Below, in pieces: positions 40,704 to 49,235 of a stretch of DNA of 64,000 bases. The translations under genes and the position numbers were made by a program. The DNA is from Methanococcoides sp052057775 (GTDB taxonomy: Archaea > Halobacteriota > Methanosarcinia > Methanosarcinales > Methanosarcinaceae): the NCBI RefSeq assembly GCF_052057775.1, contig NZ_CP195121.1, positions 1,674,001 to 1,738,000 on the forward strand. The letters are read 5' to 3'. The notes beneath the pieces are model-generated. The model had not been told where the DNA came from. It saw nothing but the letters and a program-made list of their open reading frames with translations, and did not search any database. Each line of letters opens with the position of its first letter. Within the stretch, counting starts at the first letter, position 1.

Positions 40704-41552
40704 ATGGAAGGCCTGTACAATGACAACAATGGACCGAAAGCCCGGCATCATGAGAGAATTGCTCTCATTACTGGTGGATCAAGCGGCATAGGTTTCGAGT
40801 TGGCTAAACTGTTCGTTAAACATGGTTACCAGCTCCTTCTTGTAGCCAAACCGGAAGATGAACTGCTCAATGCACGTAAGCTTCTGCAGGAGATCTATCC
40901 GGGAACACGGATCATGGTGAGAGCCGTTGACCTTTCCAGGGACGGCAGTGCACAGGAGGTCTATTCATTTTCAAAGGAACACTTCCCCCATGTCGATGTC
41001 CTGGTCAACTGTGCCGGATTCGGCACCTACGGTTTCCTGAATGACATTGACAGCCAGCACGAGCATGACATGTTAAATCTCCATGTGCTTACTCTCTATG
41101 ACCTTACGCGTCTTTACCTTAGGGACATGCTGGAGCGTGATGAAGGCCAGATCATAAATATGGCCTCGATCTCTGCCTTCCAGCCAAATCCATATTTTAC
41201 GACATACGGGGCAAGCAAGAGCTTTATCCTTCAATTCAGCCGGAGCCTGAACTACGAACTTCGGGAGATGGCTTCCAATGTACATGTAATGGCAGTCTGT
41301 CCCACGGCGGTCAAAGGAACAGGATTCCAGAAAGCTGCAAGGATGGAGAATACGAATACGTTTAATTCGTGGATGGCCACAACACCTGAGACTGTTGCAC
41401 GTGATACCTATCGTGCAATGCAGAAAAAGAAGGATATGGTAATTCCTGGTCGTATTTTGAATCTTACCCATAAAATAATCACAAGACTGCCAACAAGCTG
41501 GCTGGTAAAACTTTCGCGTTCTCAACTAAGAGAAAAATATTCTCAAATTTGA
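40704..41552 (+). CDS. Short-chain dehydrogenase/reductase
   Basis: SDR of about 282 residues. The cofactor motif TGGSSGIG, the strand motif NCAGFGTYG and the catalytic Ser with YxxxK (ASISAFQPNP and YGASK) are all present. The C-terminal region and length resemble the DltE/YqjQ-like SDR group. I chose the ATG at 40704, just after the aldehyde dehydrogenase stop. The 40617 start would overlap that gene by 82 bases. With aldehyde dehydrogenase it could interconvert alcohol, aldehyde and acid (inference). Confidence 0.92.
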   Translation: MEGLYNDNNGPKARHHERIALITGGSSGIGFELAKLFVKHGYQLLLVAKPEDELLNARKLLQEIYPGTRIMVRAVDLSRDGSAQEVYSFSKEHFPHVDVLVNCAGFGTYGFLNDIDSQHEHDMLNLHVLTLYDLTRLYLRDMLERDEGQIINMASISAFQPNPYFTTYGASKSFILQFSRSLNYELREMASNVHVMAVCPTAVKGTGFQKAARMENTNTFNSWMATTPETVARDTYRAMQKKKDMVIPGRILNLTHKIITRLPTSWLVKLSRSQLREKYSQI

Positions 41553-41568
41553 AAAGAAGGTGAGTAAA

Positions 41569-42336
41569 ATGGATGCAATACCAAAAGGAACAACGAACTG
41601 TATGGTCTGTGGTAATGACATTAGCTACCATGACCATACATGCAAGGCTAAGTGCTACTACTGCGGAGCTGAAGAAGATACCTACATGTGCTGTGAAAGT
41701 GCACATTACGTATGCGATAAATGTCATAGTGCAGACGCACTGGAGATCATCGAGAGTGTTTGCATGAACACGAATCTGAAAAATCCGATCCTTATTGCGG
41801 AAAAGATCATGGCCCATCCGAAAATACCAATGCATGGCCCTGAACACCACTCACTTGTACCTGCTGCCCTCATTACCGCATACATGAACTACATAGGACA
41901 GAAGGATTATACCAAGATCATTAAAGGTATAAAGAGAGGACAAAAGGTCGCAGGCGGTTTTTGCGGTTACCATGGAGCATGTGGCGGAGGAATCGGTGCA
42001 GGAATTGCAATAAGTGTCCTGCTGGGTGCTACACCGCTGACTCCGGAAGAACGTTCACATGCAAATAGGGGTACCTCAAGGTCACTGGAAGCAATTGCTG
42101 ATGCGGGTGGAGCAAGATGCTGCAAAAAGGCTACGAGGCTCTCCCTGAGGGAAGGTATGAAGTACCTCTCCGAGATCTTCGGGGTCAACTGGATCAATGA
42201 GTGTAATACGAATGTCCAGTGTCAGTATTCCCAGTATAATGCACAATGTGACAGGGACTGTGTTTACAGAATAGAACATATTGGCTTAAAAGAACAGCCC
42301 AATTCATTTATAATACCCCTTGACATGAACAACTGA
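41569..42336 (+). CDS. Cys-rich DUF5714-like protein
   Basis: A 255-residue cytoplasmic protein with 20 or so cysteines. The N-terminal 70 residues hold zinc- or cluster-type pairs: CMVCG, CYYCG, CCESAHYVCDKCH. The middle has HGPEHHSLVPAALITAY and the glycine-rich GFCGYHGACGGGIGAGIAIS, then GARCCKKAT. CNTNVQCQYSQYNAQCDRDC is at the end. This matches the DUF5714 type, which I recall near radical SAM and methyltransferase genes in methanogens; the name rests on memory. The CGxHGxCG part recalls C-GCAxxG-C-C proteins and suggests metal binding. The ATG at 41569 follows AAGAAGG. A hairpin terminator follows. Confidence 0.7.
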   Translation: MDAIPKGTTNCMVCGNDISYHDHTCKAKCYYCGAEEDTYMCCESAHYVCDKCHSADALEIIESVCMNTNLKNPILIAEKIMAHPKIPMHGPEHHSLVPAALITAYMNYIGQKDYTKIIKGIKRGQKVAGGFCGYHGACGGGIGAGIAISVLLGATPLTPEERSHANRGTSRSLEAIADAGGARCCKKATRLSLREGMKYLSEIFGVNWINECNTNVQCQYSQYNAQCDRDCVYRIEHIGLKEQPNSFIIPLDMNN

Positions 42337-42341
42337 TTTTT

Positions 42342-42368
42342 AGCTCCTACCGGGTTGGAGCTCTTTTT
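42342..42368 (+). terminator. Hairpin and T-run terminator after the DUF5714-like gene
   Basis: AGCTCC and GGAGCT form a 6-bp stem with a 9-base loop. A run of five T follows directly, 6 bases after the stop codon. Confidence 0.6.
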
Positions 42369-42515
42369 ACTTTTCTAAAATTAAATTTGTAAAGAGACAA
42401 TTTGATCAGCCGGGAAATGAATTCGTTTGATCTAAGTACAATTCATACAAATTTCAGATACACTTTAGCACAAAAAAGTCATAATTTTCATTAAATTATC
42501 AAGGAGTATTTCTGG

Positions 42516-42860
42516 ATGATCGGAACGATCATTGGAAAAGAAGAAGTTGGGAATGGTCTGCATGACACTCATGGAAATGTGTGGGAATGGGTACAGGATG
42601 CGCATCATGACAGTTATGAAGATGCTACTGCAGATGGTAGTGCCTGGCATAATAATGATCTTTCTTTCAGGAGTATGAGGATTCTGCTTGGCGGTAGCCG
42701 GCAAACATCCGCTGCAGTTTGCAGATCCGCAATTCGGTACTACTATCCTCAGAAATACATCGCAGCAGCGGTCGTATTGGATCCCGCCTTCTCATGGAGC
42801 AATGATCTCTTTATTATGATTTTAAGTATATTTTATAGGAAGTGGACTCACAATGATTGA
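42516..42860 (+). pseudogene. Remnant of a formylglycine-generating-enzyme (FGE-sulfatase/SUMF1) domain protein
   Basis: The 114-residue ORF contains the C-terminal signature of FGE-like proteins: NGLHDTHGNVWEWVQD, then TADGSAWHN, GGSRQTSAAVCRSAIRYY and a degraded last strand (AAAVVLDPAFSW in place of the usual GFRLV). The N-terminal two thirds are missing and the end runs into unrelated hydrophobic residues. It overlaps the start of the following methyltransferase. It is most likely a decayed fragment from an insertion or recombination event. Confidence 0.65.
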
Positions 42861-43530
42861 TGATTCAGGATTAAACAAAGATATTTTGAGAAAACAACAG
42901 TGTCACTGGGAAAAGGTATTTTCAAGTAATAGTTTAAAGTTTGGTGATAAACCCAGTGAAGCCGCCCTAAGGGCAATTGAATTCTTTAAGAAAGAGGGGA
43001 AAACAAAAATCCTTGAACTTGGGGCTGGTCAGGGAAGAGATACTTTATTCTTTGCAAGAAATGGATTAGATGTTCATTCTCTTGATTATTCCAGAGAAGG
43101 TATTGAATGCATAAAGCAGAAAGCGCAGGAAAATAAGCTTTCTGAACATATAACAGCTTTTCAGCATGATGTTAGAAATCCTCTTCCATTTGACGATGAA
43201 ACCTTCGATGCATGCTACTCTCACATGCTCTTCTGTATGCCACTAACAATCTCTGAGCTCCAATTTGTCTCAAAAGAGATACGAAGAGTCCTTAAATCGG
43301 GTGGATTGAACATATACACTACTCGACACACAGGAGACTCACAATATAGGACCGGGATTCACAGAGGTGAAGGAATGTGGGAAATTAAAGGTGGATTTAT
43401 CGTTCACTTCCTGAGCAAAGAAAAAATTGACCAGCTTTCAGAAGGCTATGAGGTCATTAATATCGAGGAATTTGAAGAGGGGCTTCTTCCAAGGAAACTG
43501 TTCAGCGTATTCCTTAGAAAAAAGAGTTAA
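42853..43530 (+). CDS. Class I SAM-dependent methyltransferase
   Basis: A 225-residue methyltransferase. Motif I is ILELGAGQGRDTLFFARNG, followed by VHSLDYSREGIECI and FDDETFDACYSHMLF. The strand KEIRRVLKSGGLNIYTTRH completes the fold. AGGAAGTGG precedes the ATG. The substrate is unknown. Its place between the DUF5714-like gene and the convergent radical SAM operon suggests a role in the same pathway. A SAM methyltransferase also occurs in the bacterial DVU_1551-1558-type clusters. Confidence 0.88.
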   Translation: MIDDSGLNKDILRKQQCHWEKVFSSNSLKFGDKPSEAALRAIEFFKKEGKTKILELGAGQGRDTLFFARNGLDVHSLDYSREGIECIKQKAQENKLSEHITAFQHDVRNPLPFDDETFDACYSHMLFCMPLTISELQFVSKEIRRVLKSGGLNIYTTRHTGDSQYRTGIHRGEGMWEIKGGFIVHFLSKEKIDQLSEGYEVINIEEFEEGLLPRKLFSVFLRKKS

Positions 43531-43601
43531 ATTTCTAACTATTTTTGTTCCATTTTTCAATTGATATTTTTGAAATAAAAACAAAAAAGTAGAAATGAAT
43601 C

Positions 43602-44297
43602 TCAGATAGTATCTATCCTATTATCTGTTTTTAGGGTAAATATTTTTGTATAAAATGTTGAAGCAAAAATCCCGCCTGCTATTGGTCCGATCCAGTATAC
43701 AAGATGATCTGCCCAATGTCCCAATACAAAAGCGGGACCAAATGTCCTTGCCGGATTCATTGATGCACCTGTGAGACTTTCACCGACAACAATGTCCAGG
43801 AATATAATAGCTCCTATAATGATGCCGGCGTACTTAGTAGATGTCCTGCTATCGATAGCAACTACAAATATTGTAAAGACCAGCATGAAAGTCAGGATTG
43901 CTTCGATCAATACACCAGCCGTGAACGTCACTTCGGCTGCCAGTGCAGTTGTTCCCAAATTCATATTTCCTGCATCTATCGGTAATATATATGACAATAA
44001 CAGACAGGCACATATTGCTCCCATCAGTTGAGCTATAATGTAGTATATCGTATTTTTCAGCTCGATCTGTCCTGTGACGAAAAGTGATGCAGTGACTGCA
44101 GGATTAATGTGTGCTCCAGATATGCTCCCGATGGAATAAACTGCCAGAGTGACAATGATACCGCATGCAGCTGCTATGCCAAGAATATCGTGTGACCCAA
44201 GGAAACTCCAGTTCACATTGACTGATCCGGTGGCAACAAGTACCAGAGCAAATGTTCCTATGAACTCTGCTAAGCTTTTTTCTAGTGAATTTATCAA
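43602..44297 (-). CDS. aqpM: Aquaporin (MIP family, AqpM-like)
   Basis: A six-helix channel of 231 residues with both Asn-Pro-Ala boxes: SGAHINPAVTASLF in the first half and TGASMNPARTFGPAF in the second. Internal twofold symmetry is clear. Archaeal AqpM conducts water and some small neutral solutes. It lies downstream of the CoA-ligase-like gene on the same strand with a 118-base gap, so it may be a separate unit. The start appears to be a TTG after GGGGG. It could admit a small neutral substrate, which is speculation. Confidence 0.93.
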   Translation of the reverse strand: MINSLEKSLAEFIGTFALVLVATGSVNVNWSFLGSHDILGIAAACGIIVTLAVYSIGSISGAHINPAVTASLFVTGQIELKNTIYYIIAQLMGAICACLLLSYILPIDAGNMNLGTTALAAEVTFTAGVLIEAILTFMLVFTIFVVAIDSRTSTKYAGIIIGAIIFLDIVVGESLTGASMNPARTFGPAFVLGHWADHLVYWIGPIAGGIFASTFYTKIFTLKTDNRIDTI

Positions 44298-44415
44298 TGA
44301 GCTTCCCCCTTATTTTATGTTAAAACGGCAAACGATCACGTATCAAAAAAGATCATGTCCCCTTAAGGAGACGCAAAATAAGGTGATCGCTTTTGAAATG
44401 GATGAGCTGATACGG

Positions 44416-45567
44416 TCAATCGTTACCGTTGTAGTCATCCATTCTTTTCACGTTCATTATCCGCTGGTCCAGATGAGCACCGCAATTGCATTTCTCATCG
44501 AAGATCGCAGAGATATCTCGTGTTCGGTATCGTATGAGAGGCATACATCTGCGTCTTAATGTTGTAACCACAAGCTCTCCCTCTTTTCCGGGGGGCAGGA
44601 TCTTACCGGTTTCAGGGTCAATAACTTCGATCAGGAAATCAGGGTTATTCACATGCAAACCATCCTGCCCCTCACATTCGATAGCATTTGCCAGCCCGAG
44701 TTCTGTCATACCCCACTGTCTGACAGCCTTACAGCCCCAAACACTTTCTATTACCATTCTCATGGTGTCGGTCAAAGGTTCAGATGAGCAAATTATCTTC
44801 TTTATACCGAGGTTTCTTACATTTTCAAGCTTGTTTGCTTCAACTGTAAAATTATATATGAAAGACGATGTACCGATAATAACAGTAGTTCCCTTTTCTT
44901 TTATGGTATCGATCTGGCTTTGTGCATCAATGGAATCATTGATCACAGAACGGAAACCTCCGAGATCGCAGGCCCTGCTTAATACAAGTCCGGGGTCCCA
45001 GGTTGCGGTAATCGTGGGATACATGATCTGTAATGTGTCATCATCAGAGTCCATTCCTGCCATCTTCAGTCCGGAGATCACGGAATCAACGATCTCAAGT
45101 AACTCTTCCTGGGCATATGCCACTCTTTTCAGCATATTCGTGGTTCCGGAACTTGTGAACTCGCGTGCGATATCTTTTCTGGAAACACAGAGAAAATGGT
45201 AGGGATGGGTCGCGAGCTTATCCTGCTCTGTTAGAGGTATCTTTGCCAGGTCTTCGTATGAGTTGATCTGGGAGGAGTCAAGACCATGTTCTGCATACAG
45301 TTCCTTATAGTATGGACTGTTCTCGGAAACATAATCTACCAGTTCCTTCAGTTTCAGAAGCTTATATGACTTTATATCATCCCTGTCAAGATCCCTGTCA
45401 CCAAAAATCTTTTTCAATTCCTTATCTTTGGCGATCTCTTTTTTGATCTTAGCTACGCCCCACTGTTCCAATGGATTTCCATTATTGCAATTTATTTTTC
45501 TGGAATCCAGTTTTCTTTTTGCTACATTCATCCTTATGGATGCGCTGATCTTTTCAGGAAGATTCAT
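44416..45567 (-). CDS. Adenylate-forming CoA-ligase-like protein (PaaK/DVU_1553-type)
   Basis: A 383-residue member of the ANL superfamily resembling phenylacetate-CoA ligase. SENSPYYKELYAEHGLDSSQ and the nucleotide-binding FTSSGTTNMLKRVAY are present. So are KKIICSSEPLTDTM, RQWGMTELGLANAIEC and VVTTLRRRCMPLIRYRTRD. The C-terminal small domain seems truncated after CNCGAHLDQRI, as in the DVU_1553-type proteins associated with radical SAM clusters. It may activate a carboxylate by adenylation. The start has GGAGG upstream. It is the last or next-to-last gene of the minus-strand operon. Confidence 0.82.
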   Translation of the reverse strand: MNLPEKISASIRMNVAKRKLDSRKINCNNGNPLEQWGVAKIKKEIAKDKELKKIFGDRDLDRDDIKSYKLLKLKELVDYVSENSPYYKELYAEHGLDSSQINSYEDLAKIPLTEQDKLATHPYHFLCVSRKDIAREFTSSGTTNMLKRVAYAQEELLEIVDSVISGLKMAGMDSDDDTLQIMYPTITATWDPGLVLSRACDLGGFRSVINDSIDAQSQIDTIKEKGTTVIIGTSSFIYNFTVEANKLENVRNLGIKKIICSSEPLTDTMRMVIESVWGCKAVRQWGMTELGLANAIECEGQDGLHVNNPDFLIEVIDPETGKILPPGKEGELVVTTLRRRCMPLIRYRTRDISAIFDEKCNCGAHLDQRIMNVKRMDDYNGND

Positions 45568-45636
45568 ATTATTGCCTCCGTTTTGATTATCTATTCACAG
45601 CTCAAACCTCATGATCAAAATTAAAAAAATAAAAAA

Positions 45637-47136
45637 TTATTTTTCAATTCCAATAGTCTTGTCTTTGTTGCCGTTCTTGCTGCGATACAGAAAGTCACCG
45701 TTACAATTGCTGAGGTTGTAGTTGCAGAACGGGATAAGTTTTCCATCCTGTGTCACGACGTGTATGCAGCAGTTCTCAACACGTTCCTTTTCGTATGACC
45801 AGACGTCCTGGAAGGCCATTGTTGAAATTGTCAGGTATTTGTTCATGCTCATCTCGATGAAGTCTGCCCATCCGCCACCGGAACGACAGCAGGAGCTTTC
45901 CATTGGTATAGTTTCAAGAGGGATGGTGTTCCCGGGTTTTTCACAGCAGGAAAACGTGCTATCGGGTATGCTGGCATTGCTAAGTGCGGTTTTGGTAAGC
46001 AGGTCACAACATGATGGTTTAGTTACCGGTTGCAGGTCAGGTGTTGATCCTTTCCAGCGTCCCATGATCGACTTCTTTGTCTTGTTAGCAACGTCGGATC
46101 TTGACTTCAGAGCACCCATTGAGACATTGGTAAGGGGTATGAAACCGCTATCATCAACAAGTGTCAGGCAGGTTGCTCCACAGTGGGCAGTTGGCATCAG
46201 AGAGGGTGTAAAATTATCAACTTTCAACTGCCCGCCTGTTTGAGCTTCCACTGCTTCGAGCAATTCCAGAATGGTGGTCCTGCCTTCCATTTCATCAGGA
46301 GACCTTCCTGAATAGAAGACCGGCTGGAAATGTACCCCTCTGACAGTTGGGACATGCTGGCTGGCAAATTGGATTATTTTGCCAACTTCATGGAGGTTGT
46401 AGTTCTTTGCCACAAGTGGTACAAGTACGACCCCGATTCCGGCCTTCTCACATCTTTCGATGACCCTGGCTTTTATTTCGAGCAGTTTTTTCCCGGTCCT
46501 TTGCATGTAAACGTCGTCGGAAACACCATCAAAACCGAGATATATCGCATCAACGCCTGCTTCTTTTATGCTATTCAGGTAATTCTGGTCACGGGCAATG
46601 CGTCGTCCGTTGGTGTTGAGCTCGACATGGGAAATGCCGACTTCTTTAGCGAGTTTTATGATCTCAGGAAGGTCGTTCCTTAATGTTGGTTCTCCTCCTG
46701 ATATTTGGACACAGGTCGGATCGTTGGAGCATGCCTTTACTGCTTCGAACATCCTTCTTATCGTGTCCATGTCCGGGTCATTACTGGCATCAGCTGTGGA
46801 ATCAGCAAAACAATATTTACAACCCAGATCACACCTGTCTGTAACTTCCACAACGGCAAGACAGGTATCCTGTTTGTGGGAGGGACAGATGCCACAATCA
46901 TAAGGACAGCCTTTGTTTACATCTGTCAAAGGTGCTTTGACCCTGGCCCGATCGACATCGAAACACTCTTCCATCTTCAGGTAGTGGTTTATGTCATTGG
47001 AAATGAGTGTAGTAAAGGTTCCATGATCAACGCATTCTTTTTTGATGTATACTTTTCCATCCTCTACAAATTTGATACCTTCTATGCTCTTTAGGCATTC
47101 AGGGCAAATGGTACCAACTTTTCCGATCTGTTCCAT
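45637..47136 (-). CDS. Cys-rich radical SAM protein (TrsS-like)
   Basis: A 499-residue radical SAM enzyme. Upstream of the core are CPECLKS, a Cys at KKECVDHG, and CPYDCGICPSHKQDTCLAV. The cluster motif itself is DRCDLGCKYCFADST (CxxxCxxC, about residues 102-109), then QISGGEPTLRNDLPEII and HVELNTNGRRIA. This layout is shared with tetraether-synthase-like and TrsS-type radical SAM proteins. The C-terminal 130 residues add several Cys pairs (PSCCDLL, FSCCEKPG, SSCCRSGGG, ENCCIHV, NCNGDF), suggesting extra iron-sulfur clusters or a metal site. GGGAGG precedes the ATG. It is 35 bases downstream of the redox-protein gene. Confidence 0.87.
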   Translation of the reverse strand: MEQIGKVGTICPECLKSIEGIKFVEDGKVYIKKECVDHGTFTTLISNDINHYLKMEECFDVDRARVKAPLTDVNKGCPYDCGICPSHKQDTCLAVVEVTDRCDLGCKYCFADSTADASNDPDMDTIRRMFEAVKACSNDPTCVQISGGEPTLRNDLPEIIKLAKEVGISHVELNTNGRRIARDQNYLNSIKEAGVDAIYLGFDGVSDDVYMQRTGKKLLEIKARVIERCEKAGIGVVLVPLVAKNYNLHEVGKIIQFASQHVPTVRGVHFQPVFYSGRSPDEMEGRTTILELLEAVEAQTGGQLKVDNFTPSLMPTAHCGATCLTLVDDSGFIPLTNVSMGALKSRSDVANKTKKSIMGRWKGSTPDLQPVTKPSCCDLLTKTALSNASIPDSTFSCCEKPGNTIPLETIPMESSCCRSGGGWADFIEMSMNKYLTISTMAFQDVWSYEKERVENCCIHVVTQDGKLIPFCNYNLSNCNGDFLYRSKNGNKDKTIGIEK

Positions 47137-47171
47137 CTTATCCCTCCCGGAGTTTTAGTTACACAGGGTTA

Positions 47172-47645
47172 TCAGGCCCTCTTTTCTTCCAGGATGGATT
47201 CGGCTGTCTTCAGTGTCTTGTTGACACCTTCGGAAATGTAGATCTCACCACATTTCGGACAGACCATTCCGGGACCGGGCCTTGAAACATCAAGGTAGGA
47301 CATATCGACGTTCCTGTCTACTGCTGCTTCATTACAGTTGTTGCAGGTCCATCCGTTCTCGTCGTCATATTCGACCTCAACGAAAGCACCACCGGTTAAT
47401 CCGGCAATGTTCATCTTGTGAGCATATGCACCTTTCAGCTCAAATGCACCATTATCGAGATAGGAATAGAGTGCATAGGTTGTCAGATTGTCTGCTACAC
47501 CTTTTGCAAGGAAGACCGCTCCTTCCGAATCCTTCAGTTTGTTTCCAGTGGATTCTGCGTTCTCGATTATTTCCTGGATTTCTTCGATCCTGAACCCGTT
47601 ATCCTTTAACAGGTCGTTTACTTCATCAGATACATTTAGATCCAT
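47172..47645 (-). CDS. Zinc-ribbon redox protein (DVU_1557-like)
   Basis: A 157-residue protein. The N-terminal half is helical (SDEVNDLLKDNGFRIEEIQE). The second half contains the pairs CNNCNEAA and CPKCGEIYISEG, forming a four-cysteine site, followed by a basic helical tail. The layout matches the small redox proteins found with TrsS-type radical SAM enzymes. The ATG at 47645 lies 8 bases after AAGGAG; the listed upstream GTG overlaps that site. It is tightly packed between the methyltransferase (41 bases) and the radical SAM gene (35 bases). Confidence 0.72.
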   Translation of the reverse strand: MDLNVSDEVNDLLKDNGFRIEEIQEIIENAESTGNKLKDSEGAVFLAKGVADNLTTYALYSYLDNGAFELKGAYAHKMNIAGLTGGAFVEVEYDDENGWTCNNCNEAAVDRNVDMSYLDVSRPGPGMVCPKCGEIYISEGVNKTLKTAESILEEKRA

Positions 47646-47686
47646 AGATAACACTCCTTATTTTCTTGTACACCTTGTTCCGAACT

Positions 47687-48799
47687 TCAGAACTTCTCAT
47701 ATTTTCCGAAATCTCTTGCAGCCTTGACCAGTGCATGGACATTTGCAGGTGGAGCATTTGTTGGACATTCACAGGAAGTTCCGATGATGAATCCTCTTGG
47801 GCTATCCTTTCCTGCAAGGATCTGCTCTTTGGCCTGCTCATAGACCTGTTTCTGTGTACCGCGGTCAACAAGCTTGGTATCGACTGTTCCGAAACAGGTA
47901 CACCTGTTACCAAAGTGCTCGACAAGTTTGGATGATGGGAAGATATCCTTACCGTCATATCCGATCTGGACAACAGTGAAAGGACTCATTGGAGCATCTT
48001 TCCACAGGTCGAAGTCATCACTGTGGTTTCCACAGAGGTGATAGTAAACTCCAGGACCTGCACCTGCGTTCATCATCTTCCTGACAGCCTTAGAGACCGG
48101 ATTGTAGCTGAACCTCTTGATCTGTTCCCTGTCCATCAGGTCACCGCTTGCAATTACTGAACCGGTGATCATTACGTTTGCACCATAGCGGTTTGCTGTG
48201 GCCCTACAGGCATTTGCCATGTGGTCGGAGGCCTTGTTTGTCAGCTTATCGACAACTTCCGGTTCTGTTATCATCCACATGAAAACATCATCAATGGATG
48301 CCCAGTTGGTTGCTACCTCCATTGTACCACCCAGCTGGGTGATCGGTGCGAACATCTGTGGGAATTCCTTGTGACAGGTGTCCAGTGCCTCAAAGTGCTT
48401 TGTCAGGGTAGGTCCCTTTTCAAGATCCTCCGGGCCCAGTACTTCAAAATTATCAACATCTGCTGCATCCTTGATAGGACGCTTTGTAATTCCTGGTGGG
48501 GAGTTTGCCTGGACCTTTACTTTAGCCCCGTAATCCTCACCCCAGTAATCTGCATATAGGTAATGACCTACTGGAGTTACATCATACATTTCACATGTAT
48601 GACAGACCATTCTCATTGCTTCTGCCGGATTCTGCCAAAAGTAGCCTACGTTCTTCTTGAAAACGCTTGCTGCATGTGACAGGATGATCGGATCCACAAT
48701 TACTCTTTCCGAGGGAGTATCTACGAACGGGGTTGTCCATAAATTCCCTGCCTTTCCTAGCCAATCTGTGTCTATTGGTGCATAATCTTCTGCTGGCAT
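47687..48799 (-). CDS. MtaA/CmuA-family (uroporphyrinogen-decarboxylase-fold) methyltransferase
   Basis: The 370-residue protein has the UroD/MtaA fold. It resembles methylcobalamin:coenzyme M methyltransferases and the methyl-transferring part of CmuA. The zinc-ligand pattern is YYHLCGNHSDDF (His and Cys), with a further Cys in GTSCECPTNAPPANVHALV near the C-terminus. It is somewhat longer than MtaA/MtbA. The ATG at 48799 follows GGGTGATG; an upstream start at 48850 lacks support. The gene is preceded by copy 2 of the 188-bp element also found before the corrinoid gene. It heads an operon with redox, radical SAM and CoA-ligase-like genes. Whether it methylates CoM or demethylates a substrate is unknown. 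Confidence 0.88.
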   Translation of the reverse strand: MPAEDYAPIDTDWLGKAGNLWTTPFVDTPSERVIVDPIILSHAASVFKKNVGYFWQNPAEAMRMVCHTCEMYDVTPVGHYLYADYWGEDYGAKVKVQANSPPGITKRPIKDAADVDNFEVLGPEDLEKGPTLTKHFEALDTCHKEFPQMFAPITQLGGTMEVATNWASIDDVFMWMITEPEVVDKLTNKASDHMANACRATANRYGANVMITGSVIASGDLMDREQIKRFSYNPVSKAVRKMMNAGAGPGVYYHLCGNHSDDFDLWKDAPMSPFTVVQIGYDGKDIFPSSKLVEHFGNRCTCFGTVDTKLVDRGTQKQVYEQAKEQILAGKDSPRGFIIGTSCECPTNAPPANVHALVKAARDFGKYEKF

Positions 48800-48933
48800 G
48801 ATTTCATCACCCAATCTGTTTGTATTTTGCATCAATAGTCTGAGAAGCAAATTTTTCCATAGTTACCACTCATGATCATCGATGCAGTATCTTTCTTCGA
48901 TCCATTTCAACAGAATGTGGTCAGCCCACGTCC

Positions 48934-49121
48934 TATTGACTAATAATCAATATCCTGGTTAAGATACTTATAACGATTTCATAAAAAAAATCGCCATCCG
49001 AAGAATTATCAAAGGTATATTTCCCAATTGGATCGTAGTTCTGGAAAGATACGTGTTCAGGGACCAAGGCATAGCAGAAAAAAAGCCATTGTGGAAAAAT
49101 AACGGCGTTGATAAAATCAAA
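48934..49121 (-). repeat. 188-bp repeat upstream of the methyltransferase gene (copy 2)
   Basis: Reverse-strand copy of 37238-37426 with five substitutions. Relative to the methyltransferase it has the same orientation, and ends 134 bases before the start codon. It contains the same GTTATAAGT element. The frame that is open here ends in a TAG where copy 1 has TAA. Confidence 0.8.
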
Positions 49122-49235
49122 CCCTTGAATATCATCAGTGAGAGGATCTTGTAGGCAAAGATGGTCATGTGGGAGCAGGCTAGCTGAAATGATGTTTTTC
49201 CTGAACATATGTCATGCAAGGTCACATGTAACGGC

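Noticed and set aside
44486..45202. 238-codon ORF antisense to the CoA-ligase-like gene
   Set aside because: The opposite strand has clear adenylate-forming motifs and a strong ribosome-binding site.
48933..49225. 85-91-codon ORFs over the second 188-bp repeat
   Set aside because: No start signal or full-length family is recognisable. They are treated as part of the repeat, although a gene fragment remains possible.
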